Positions 55,495 to 64,000 of a stretch of 64,000 nucleotides of DNA are shown piece after piece. Source of the stretch: Stachybotrys elegans (Eukaryota; Ascomycota; Sordariomycetes; Hypocreales; Stachybotryaceae); assembly GCA_020746835.1 (NCBI GenBank), contig JAGPNK010000002.1, positions 744,001-808,000 of the forward strand, written 5' to 3'. A model generated the notes under the pieces. It was not told where the DNA came from. It did not search any database and saw nothing but the letters and a program-made list of their open reading frames with translations. Position numbers and translations under genes: made by a program. Position 1 is the first letter of the stretch. Every line of letters starts with the position of its first letter.

Positions 55495-57889
55495 CTATAC
55501 TAGATAAACCTGGGTATCCTTCTCAAAAATGGTTTTCAACAATCGAGTATCCGATCCCGCCAGCACCGCCTGACCAACCTTTGCAGTCCTCAGCCCAGCC
55601 ACAAGAACATAGATCCGCTCAGCCGCGGTCAGGCGATTGAACTCGAGCCATATAATGGCCACGCCACCGAGCTTCCCATACTCACCCGCGGCCGCACTTT
55701 CCATCGTCAGATCGTAGAAGCGCTCGTGATATTCAGACATGAGGCTCTGCACCAGCGCCGGGGTCTGCTCCAGCAGCCTGGAAGGCCCTTCGCTGATTTC
55801 CGGGGTGCGCCCGACCAGCGATAGCCATGCGTCAAGCCGCATCAGCTCGACCAGGCGACGCTCGCAAGACTCCTGCGATGATGACTGCGCCTGGTTGATA
55901 TGGTCTTCATAGGACCCGATCAGATCGATGGTGGGAATCGGCTGCGCGAACGCCCGATGGGAGACGGTCGAGTAGACGCCGCCACAGACAACGCCGCCGT
56001 CGGCGCCATGCGCGTACGCTGGATACGTGCGCTTGCCTTGAAGCATGGCCTCGACGGTGTCGGAGCAGCCAGGACCGTATGAGCGGTACCTTACACCCTC
56101 CGCGTTGCCGAAGCTGATGCCTAGCGCTTCAATGAAGGTCGCTACAGCGCCGACACAGACGGATGACGACAGTTGTTGGAATTCCCGCCAGGGCGTGGCC
56201 CAGAACCCGGGAATGATGTCTGTCTGCGAGAGCCAAAACCAGTTGACGTCTGTAGCTTGGAACCCCGCCCCATTGGAAGGATGTGTCGGGTTTAGGTTGG
56301 GCAAGGGGACCTTCTCATCCTCCTCTTTCTCCCCTTTCTCATCTTCCCAGGGGTCCATATGGACTGGACTAGGCAGCTTTCTCGGCCGTTGTCTCGGCGA
56401 CGGTTCACCATCGCGAGATTTCGAAGATCTTCGCGAAGCAGAACTTGCGGTGGGCGCCCTGAATCTTTCCCGCGCGCTTCGTAACACGTCGGATGCATCC
56501 GAGGTCGTAGCCCAGTCATCACCCATTTCCCGCTCATTCTCCTCGATAGAGCGTGGAGGCATGGGAGCTAGAGAGCCGGCTTCGGGCACCTCTGGCACTT
56601 GCGTTTGGGTCTCTCGCGCCCGGCGAATCATCTCAGTATGACGCCAGAGTGTATCTTGCTCTGGCTCACTAACCCATCTCCTGATGAGGAAAAAATCGGG
56701 ATCCTACACGAGCCCGAATCAACGATGTCTTTCTTCTGTCTATTTCCCCTCGAGGACTTACTGTATCTAGTGTATAGTCGAAGCCAAAAGTTATCAGAGT
56801 TTCTGCCGAGAGATATTTGCGAGTCATTCTGGTATACGTGGGCCTGGGAATTGGTTCGGGCTGTTCGGGTGGCTTCTTGCCCTGCCAACTAAGTGCAGGA
56901 AGCTGGAAGTCGGGCTGCGCAGTTTCATTTTCGAGGAGATTGTCGCTGCGATTCGACCTCCAAGTTCTACGTGTGGGCAGTTTGGAAATGGAGGTGGTCG
57001 TCGCATCAGATAAGCGCCACTGTCCATCTTGCGGTTTCCTTGGTACTACCGTGCCTCCTGGAGAGGCGTGGTCGTCGTGCGCTGAGCGAGTCCTCGGGGG
57101 AGGATATGTAAACGGGGGAGAGGATTCGAAAAATGCCTGCTTCGCCTCGACACCTTTTCTCAGACGCCAATTGTAATGCTTTCCTGCGACAATGCAATTC
57201 CCCATGGTCCTCCAGAGCCAGTCCTTGGAGATGGTGCCAGTTGATCCAATGCCCATCAGTTCAGTAGGATTGCGGGCGGTGAAGTGAATCATTGGGCCCA
57301 GGACGGGGTGCTGCGAGCTGGTAATCGTTCCGACAACGCCTTGGAGCGACACGGAGCCCTTTTCGAAGGAGGCAGCGGTGCACTCCATGCCCATCATCAA
57401 GCCCATGACGACGGCATCACGCAGCGACATTTGCATGGGGATGGTGGGTAGATCAGTCGGACATCAATCTGCGTCGCCTTGCATGAATGAGTATCCAATC
57501 GACTTGTGGCATGACGGATATACCGCACGGCAAAACGAGGCCCAGGAAGCCTCGCCTATGTTGCCGGGTATGGATGCGCCCTTGCGGTCCAGGCTGGAAG
57601 GCCTAGGAAGCGGATTGTCAACCCGCACAAAGGACTTGGCTGCCGTGGAGGGCCAGAGCGCCGGGTCCAGGCCAATCTGGGGGATCTGGTAGACGACGCG
57701 GAAGCGGAACTGGGACATGCGCCAGATGCGCCGGCCTTGGCCTGGGAGCCAGCCAAAGACGACGCTGTCGCATAGACGTATTAGCTGACCGGTGATGAAG
57801 TACTGCTGTAGCGCCTGGGCCAGCGCAATAAAGAACGCGGCAGTTGATATGCCCAACGCAGCCCAGGCCACTGTCAGTTCATCAGCCAT
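55495..57889 (-). pseudogene. fungal integral-membrane/hypothetical protein with in-frame TGA
   Basis: Exons 57889-56762 and 56703-55495, with a clean 58-nt GT-AG intron, would give 778 codons. TGA at 57466-57464 interrupts the first exon between GDAD and CPTDLP; the reading continues in the same frame and keeps protein character on both sides, and no intron can remove it. The N-terminus has a membrane segment (AWAALGISTAAFFIALAQAL) followed by QYFITGQLI and FRFRVVYQIPQI, a layout I have seen in uncharacterised fungal membrane proteins related to heterokaryon-type families. The C-terminal half is soluble with a disordered, charged linker. One transition (TGG or CGA to TGA) explains the break, so decay is recent, or it is a sequencing error. 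Confidence 0.7.
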
Positions 57890-57908
57890 GGCGCGTGTTT
57901 AATCGAGG

Positions 57909-57990
57909 CATGATGGAGTAGGTGCGTGCAGTGTGGAAAAAAGAACAATAGTGGCCTTGCTACCCACAGGATCAAAGAACAGAAACTGGA
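57909..57990 (+). repeat. dispersed repeat B, copy 2
   Basis: Partner of 43780-43872: CATGATGGAGTAGGTGC, GCAGTG, GGAAAAAAGAACAA and a CCCACAGGA-type end. Lies just upstream of the membrane-protein start. Confidence 0.65.
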
Positions 57991-58264
57991 TTACCTGCTG
58001 TATGTAGCTTATCGGGCCTGTATCACTCGCTAAACTTCTCGCAGCAGTTCTGATCAAGTCACCAGGCAGAAGCGTTCTCGCGCCCAACGCCACAGCAGCA
58101 TCTTGACAGGACTTCTAGCCAATTGCAGTATGTGGCTAGAAAACTTTAACATTAGCCACAGCTATAAGCACCAAGCTTTTCTCAATCGAGTGTATATAAA
58201 GTCCTCCCTTGCTTCTGACTATGCCACTGAGATTACTACTCTTATAGATTTTCTTGCTACGTGT

Positions 58265-58362
58265 TACCTATTGATTTAATACTATCTTTATCGTCAGAGA
58301 GAGCCTCCTCTAAATCGCTGGTCTATATCCTATTGGGGCACACGAACGGGAAATCCCACATA
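58265..58362 (+). repeat. dispersed repeat A, copy 2
   Basis: Partner of 19321-19415; ends with GGAAATCCCACATAC, 40 nt before the CWC24-like ATG. Confidence 0.65.
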
Positions 58363-58396
58363 CTTCCTGGCTCCGCCCACTGAAGGGGACGATAGG

Positions 58397-59500
<1,104 letters not shown>

Positions 59501-59714
59501 ATGACTTGCTTCTACGTTCTTGCAGGATGTACACTATAATCCTCTAGGAATGAGATATGGGGTAACGGGTTGTAATGAGGATAGAATCCGAGATTAGTGG
59601 CGAGACCTGGAGCACCTGTTCTGACCGATTGCACTCCGGATGTATGTAGCGATGAGTTAAGAGTAACGAACTCACAAATGTAATTGATCTGAACCTTCTA
59701 TTGCCTCCTCTACA
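59501..59714. other. spacer with small CWC24-derived fragment
   Basis: At 59619-59655, TTCTGACCGATTGCACTCCGGATGTATGT-type sequence repeats the codons for LTDYAPDVCKD at 58866-58902 with about eight mismatches, a third fragment of the same ancestor. Confidence 0.55.
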
Positions 59715-59978
59715 CTAATTATCACTGGTCTCATCTTGGGCGCTTCTGCGTAGCGCAAGTAGCTTGGGCAGTTTCGTCGCTTTATTGAACACGCCATTTG
59801 TTCCCGTCCCACAAGCTGCACATGTGGGATCTTTCCTGTAACGATTCAACGCACAGGATTGGCAGAAATAATGCCTACAACGTGTTCTGACTGGGTCCTT
59901 ATAGTCAGCCTTGCAGATGATGCATGCGAAAGGGATATCTTCTGCGTCTGCTGACGTTTCCGTGTCCTCCGCATCGGA
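59715..59978 (-). pseudogene. CWC24/RNF113-type RING fragment, inverted
   Basis: On the minus strand an open frame after a TAG at 59981-59979 encodes an acidic lead-in, then EDIPFACIICKADYKDPV and a full C3HC4 RING (CIIC, C-x-H, CQSC, CAAC), then NGVFNKATKLPKLLALRRS and a stop. This order is the C-terminal half of CWC24. No ATG or upstream CCCH exists on this strand, so it is a fragment. All eight zinc ligands are kept, implying recent separation from the CCCH part at 58397-59500. Confidence 0.8.
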
Positions 59979-61572
59979 CTAGCTTCTGCGGCTTGTTGAC
60001 TCATCTTGTGACATATTAAGCTGAACTTCGTCGGGCGCCCAGTTGATCCAATGTATAGGCCAACATGCGTAGTACTTCCCCCCTGGCTGTGGATGACATG
60101 AGCGTATATACTGGGGTTTTGGCAATGCTGGCTCGTCGAATTTGCGCAAGATGTGAGTCTGCTGATGTCTCCGTTTCGTAGTACTTCAAGATCACTATGT
60201 CTACTAGCTCCGGATCTTTGCCGGCAGCCCTGACAATAAACTTACAATTTACAATGAGTCCTGGCTAGTAGCCATGGGCTACAAAGGGTAGCCACCTAAC
60301 TAGCATCTATGAATCCGCATAGATGGCCTTAGGAAAGGGAACAAAAAACCCCTTCTATGATGGCCCGGTGCTGGAAGATCTTCTACCCTTTAATGCTGCT
60401 AGGACAGAATGTCAGGGTACGTGACCCGTAAGAAGGGTGAATAGGCACGCAGTGAGGTCACAACAGCCCTGTGGCTAGGTCTATGGTATTGATTTTCAAT
60501 TCTTAGCCGTCTTTCTTCAAAGAAGGCCTCTTCGCTAGGTATCAGTCTGGGTGCTCAGTATAGGTTATGCCAGTTCCGGCGTGGGCTCACTCCGATACAT
60601 TGCAGCCTTTCGTCATGGGGCTTTGATGTTCTGATGTTGCTTTATGCATCAGCTTGACTAAATTGAGGGCATGTGGGTCGAATACGAAGCTTGCCTCCTT
60701 CGCGCGCTCAACGGGATAGAGTTCGAGTGCTCACCTCCATCAAGCGATGAGCATGATTGACGATAAGATGACAACCCATGCATTGCGTCGAGTTGTTGAC
60801 AGTGGTGAATTCATCTTATACCCTGCAGTAATGTCATCAGCATTTGCCTCGTCGTCATCAGGGTCCAACATGACGCCGTCGCCACAAAATAAACCCAGCA
60901 CAATGCCATCACCCATCCCCAATTATGCATCTCCTTGCCTATCGGAGAAGCGGTCAAGCTCCCCCCCATCCAATCATGCGCCGGCGATTTCCCAGCCTTT
61001 TCGATCCCGAGCTTTTCTCGCCGCATGAGAGCGCTAAACCGCATCGGGATACAGCACACACGACGCTTTCCGGAAGAAGCTCGGGCCACTCGTCCGGACC
61101 GGGGTAACGGGCTGTGCGCAGGCTTTGGGCTTTGTGTGCTTTATTGTTAGTGGCCACTCACATGCTTTTCCCTCCCTCCATGTTCTGAAAAATTCACCTC
61201 GAAACGAGCCGAGAAACGCCTCCCTCAGGGAAAAAAAAGACCGCGAATCCCTCCCCTCTAGGTTTTTCCCGCCCATCACCAGTCACTCTTCGCCACAGCA
61301 CAACGCTCTTTTATCGTCTTCGGACTTCAAAAGTTGCTGTGCCTCTTCTTTTTCGTGTCCTGTAATTCTTTCCCTCGTCTCCACGCCAAGTCATCTGGAG
61401 CTCCTTTTTTTTCTATCAAGGGGTTTGATTCCTCGGCTATAGCAACAAATTATTTCCACACCGATCACCGATCACCGGCGGATCCGATTTCAAACAAAAA
61501 AAAGCCTCCAACCTGCAACCAAACACCAACCCTCACACCCACCGGCCATCGCGACCGAATCACGCCGACACG
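59979..61572. other. intergenic between rearranged locus and Ups2-like gene
   Basis: No supported gene. The 3' part (about 61340-61570) is a C/T/A-rich leader before the Ups2-like ATG. Confidence 0.45.
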
Positions 61573-62142
61573 ATGAAGGTCTTCTCCAACACCGTCACCT
61601 ACGACTACTCGTGGGATGAGGTATCGACGGCCAACTGGCGCAAGTACGGCCCCTGGAACAACAAATCCACGCATGTCATCGCCGTCGACACGCTCTCGCG
61701 CAGCGTCGACCCCGAGACGGGCATCCTCCGCACCGAGCGCCTCATCACATGCAAGCAGTCGGCCCCCGAGTGGATGAAGAGCATTCTCGGCCCCTGCATG
61801 GAGATGAGCCACGTCTACGAGGCCAGCTACGTCGACCCGGCCAACAAGACGCTCACCATGGTCAGCCAGAACATCACCCTGAACAACCTCATCAGCGTTC
61901 AGGAGGAGGTCGTCTACCACCCCACCGAGGCCAACAAGACGCAGTTCGTCCAGAGCGCCCGCATCACCGCCCTTTGCGGCGGCTGGCAGCGCATCAAGAA
62001 CAGCATCGAGGACACCCTCGTGACGCGTTTCCGCGAAAACGCCCTCAAGGGCCGCGAGGGCTTCGAGCGCGTCCTCGAGATGAGCCGAATCATGTTTGCC
62101 GAGGAGAAGGCGCGCCAGCAGGCCGCCCAGATGATGCACTAA
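61573..62142 (+). CDS. PRELI/MSF1-domain lipid transfer protein (Ups2-like)
   Basis: Single exon, 189 aa, the whole PRELI/MSF1 domain. MKVFSNTVTYDYSWDEVSTA and ANWRKY then STHVIAVDTLSR and TERLITCKQ follow yeast Ups2 more closely than Ups1. Ups2 with Mdm35 moves phosphatidylserine across the mitochondrial intermembrane space. The N-terminal VxxxY-type start also serves for import. No intron. The long pyrimidine-rich leader and strong codon bias suggest steady expression. Confidence 0.93.
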   Translation: MKVFSNTVTYDYSWDEVSTANWRKYGPWNNKSTHVIAVDTLSRSVDPETGILRTERLITCKQSAPEWMKSILGPCMEMSHVYEASYVDPANKTLTMVSQNITLNNLISVQEEVVYHPTEANKTQFVQSARITALCGGWQRIKNSIEDTLVTRFRENALKGREGFERVLEMSRIMFAEEKARQQAAQMMH

Positions 62143-62620
62143 ACGCACATCCCACTCGCGCATGAATCGGAGTCACGGGGCTACCCCCGCCTCGGACGCT
62201 CACTAGTCGGCTTAACTCTCCCATCCGGCGTCCAACGGGCTTGTTTTTAAACATGGGTTTTTCTTTTCCAGCATGGTGTTTAGGGACAGACAAAAAATTG
62301 CGCTTTTTTTACAACATTTTTATACAGGGGGGGATCTCTCGTCCACGGACAAGAGTAAGACGGATTAGACGTTGCTTGACGATTCTCGACCTTTATACCC
62401 AGTTGCGTTGCAGCACGATTTGCACGGCATAGACGCGCCGGTTGATGAAGAACACGGCACACGAGGGTCGATTGTTGTCATACCAGGCTGGCTTAATAGA
62501 CGATAGAATACAATTGATGATGATACATATGTCCAAGCAATATACCTCTCCCTCAAAATGCGTGAGATCTAAAAACTAAATAAACAAACAAAAAAGAAAC
62601 AGGTATCACAATATCCAAGA
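62143..62620. other. intergenic between convergent genes
   Basis: 3' regions of the Ups2-like gene and the acyltransferase. Nothing else seen. Confidence 0.5.
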
Positions 62621-64000
62621 CTACACTGTCCTGCCAAGGTACATCAACCAGTCCCGTACTCCATCCATCAGTCGATGTGCCAGCGCATCATCATATGCAC
62701 CAGTAGGCCAGCACGCCGCAATGCACAGCTCCTTGCCCTTTGTCGACGCAACAGCAAGCTCCAGCGCGGCGCTGGTCTTGTTGCCAGACAGCGCCATGAA
62801 GGCCTTATCCATGGACCACCTGTCATCGGCCTCGTCGCCGCCGTCCAACGCGCCCAAGTTCGTCACGAGCCACGACAGCTCGCGCGGCTGTTTGAACAGG
62901 TCCTTGAAGTGTGCCAGCCAGTCGGGCTGGTACTTCATGGCGGCGATGATGTTGTCCCGGACCCCGGTCTTGACGTAGGCAGCCATCTCCTTCTTGACGG
63001 TCGCCGCCGCGGACCAGACCAGGTCTTCGGCGGCGGCCTTCTCGTCTAGCTTGGCGGCGAGGCGGCCGCGGATCTGGTCGACGAGTGCCGGGGCAAAGTT
63101 GTGCGTGGTGGAGCATACGACATTGGCCATGACCTTGTTGGGCTCGAGCCACGGGTGCTTGGCGGGGTGCGGCGGCGTCACCTGGCGCATGTTGATGGCG
63201 GTGCCGGCGCGGAAACCCGGCGCCTGCTGCTGGGAGAGCTCGGCGGTGAAGCTGGCGAGGCAAACGGCATGGATCAGGGCCGTGATGGACGCGCCGTGAG
63301 TGCGGCAGCTCCGCAGCAGGTTGCCCACGGTGGCGTCGTCGATGTTGAGGAGGCGCAAGCCCGTCTTGAAGGGCAGGTCGGGGCGGAAGGGCGCCCAGGA
63401 GGCGTGGGTGAGGAGCTTGGAGGTGGAGGACTTGGGGCGGTACTCGTTGTAGACTTCGGCGAGGAGGTGGCGCGTGGCTATCTTGTACTTTACCATCTTC
63501 TCCATGGCGGGCGGGAAGTGGTGCCGCGAGCCCGAGACGTCGAGCACGGTGCCGGCGAGCTGCGACGGGGCGGGGGCGCTCGGGTCGTTGAGGTTGTGGA
63601 GGAGCGTGTGGTGGAAGATGGTGGCGCCCATGCCGTCGGTCGTGACGTGGTCCCAGAGGAAGACGACCTCGAGCGTCGTCGGGCTGCTGGGACGCTGCAG
63701 GACGATGATGCGCCAGGGGGGGCAGGTGTCCGGGTTGAGGAATTGCGTGTCGAGGGCTTGTAGCAGGAAGTCGAGGAACTCCTGCTCATGGTCGTCCGAG
63801 AAGCCCAGCGTCCGCCATTCAATGTGGTTGGACAGGTCCATGGACTGGAGAACGACGTAGACGGGCTTCTTGGTCCCTATGCGGGCAGTGCCAACCTGCA
63901 GGCTGGGCTGCTCCATGACGGTCAGGGCAACGGCCGTGAGCATGGCCTGGCGGAGCTTGTCCGCGGCGTCGGGCCCGGCGAGGTGAGACGGGATCTGGTA
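62621..64000 (-). CDS. alcohol acetyltransferase-like protein (BAHD/condensation superfamily), 5' end outside window
   Basis: The frame runs from the stop at 62621 to the window edge; the first visible residues are YQIPSHLAGPDAADKLRQA, so the start lies beyond 64000. The catalytic HxxxDG motif is DHVTTDGMG, giving His and Asp as in alcohol acetyltransferases and condensation domains. About 460 residues are visible, which is most of the fold; no membrane helix is seen. It transfers an acetyl or acyl group from CoA to an alcohol, amine or similar acceptor; the substrate is unknown. An ATG at 63943 is internal, not the likely start. Confidence 0.85.
   Translation of the reverse strand, partial: YQIPSHLAGPDAADKLRQAMLTAVALTVMEQPSLQVGTARIGTKKPVYVVLQSMDLSNHIEWRTLGFSDDHEQEFLDFLLQALDTQFLNPDTCPPWRIIVLQRPSSPTTLEVVFLWDHVTTDGMGATIFHHTLLHNLNDPSAPAPSQLAGTVLDVSGSRHHFPPAMEKMVKYKIATRHLLAEVYNEYRPKSSTSKLLTHASWAPFRPDLPFKTGLRLLNIDDATVGNLLRSCRTHGASITALIHAVCLASFTAELSQQQAPGFRAGTAINMRQVTPPHPAKHPWLEPNKVMANVVCSTTHNFAPALVDQIRGRLAAKLDEKAAAEDLVWSAAATVKKEMAAYVKTGVRDNIIAAMKYQPDWLAHFKDLFKQPRELSWLVTNLGALDGGDEADDRWSMDKAFMALSGNKTSAALELAVASTKGKELCIAACWPTGAYDDALAHRLMDGVRDWLMYLGRTV

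Larger units (their letters stand above)
57890..58396. other. intergenic with two dispersed-repeat copies
   Basis: Between the membrane-protein pseudogene and the CWC24-like fragment. Nearly all of the recognisable content is repeat B copy 2 and repeat A copy 2. Suggests past insertion or rearrangement. Confidence 0.55.

Noticed and set aside
60030..60240. GIY-YIG-like peptide on the minus strand (LYIGSTGRPTKF)
   Set aside because: The motif is short, the frame has no start and the other conserved residues are missing; a second frame over the same bases looks equally protein-like.

Overview
The window is nuclear DNA of a filamentous ascomycete (Pezizomycotina; gene content and gene style suggest a Sordariomycete, perhaps Hypocreales, but I cannot name a species). 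The evidence is short GT-AG introns, mostly 45-100 nt, often with a CTAAC-type branch site, and a eukaryotic gene set: chitin synthase, Zn2Cys6 regulator, P450s, sedolisin, translin, MetAP2, cytosolic GluRS, U2 snRNA and tRNA-Lys(UUU). Most exon structures were rebuilt by joining reading frames across splice signals, so single boundaries may be off while the products are usually clear.

Layout. 1-5 kb: housekeeping (PNUTS-like PP1 regulator, translin, U2 snRNA). 5-6 kb: a decayed tandem duplication. 7-13 kb: secreted sedolisin protease, a GAA microsatellite and a chitin synthase. 15-35 kb: an accessory block holding an amino-acid permease, a small secreted protein, a class II aldolase, a CYP504-like P450, an SDR, an amidase, an alpha/beta hydrolase, a RidA protein, a Zn2Cys6 regulator, a second SDR and a second P450. 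35-50 kb: mainly conserved genes (disordered protein, AhpC/TSA-like protein, P-loop kinase, tRNA, BTB-like protein, aldo-keto reductase, pyroglutamyl peptidase, GluRS, MetAP2). 50-53.5 kb: a gene-poor gap. 53.5-64 kb: a DIP5-type permease with a broken poly-C tract, a membrane-protein pseudogene, a scrambled CWC24-like locus, an Ups2-like gene and an acyltransferase cut by the window edge.

The main discovery is in the 15-35 kb block. A palindrome, GTCGG-N5-CCGAC, occurs five times exactly and three more times as close variants. All eight copies lie in the intergenic promoters of the permease, aldolase, P450-1, SDR-1, amidase, alpha/beta hydrolase/RidA pair and SDR-2/P450-2 pair. It has the form of a Zn2Cys6 dimer site (TCGG-N5-CCGA), and the block encodes its own Zn2Cys6 protein. 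I propose a pathway-specific regulon of nine enzyme and transport genes plus the regulator. The gene content (uptake, amide hydrolysis, imine hydrolysis, oxidation, reduction, C-C cleavage, no PKS/NRPS/terpene backbone enzyme) fits catabolism or detoxification of a nitrogen-containing, probably aromatic, compound. The substrate is unknown.
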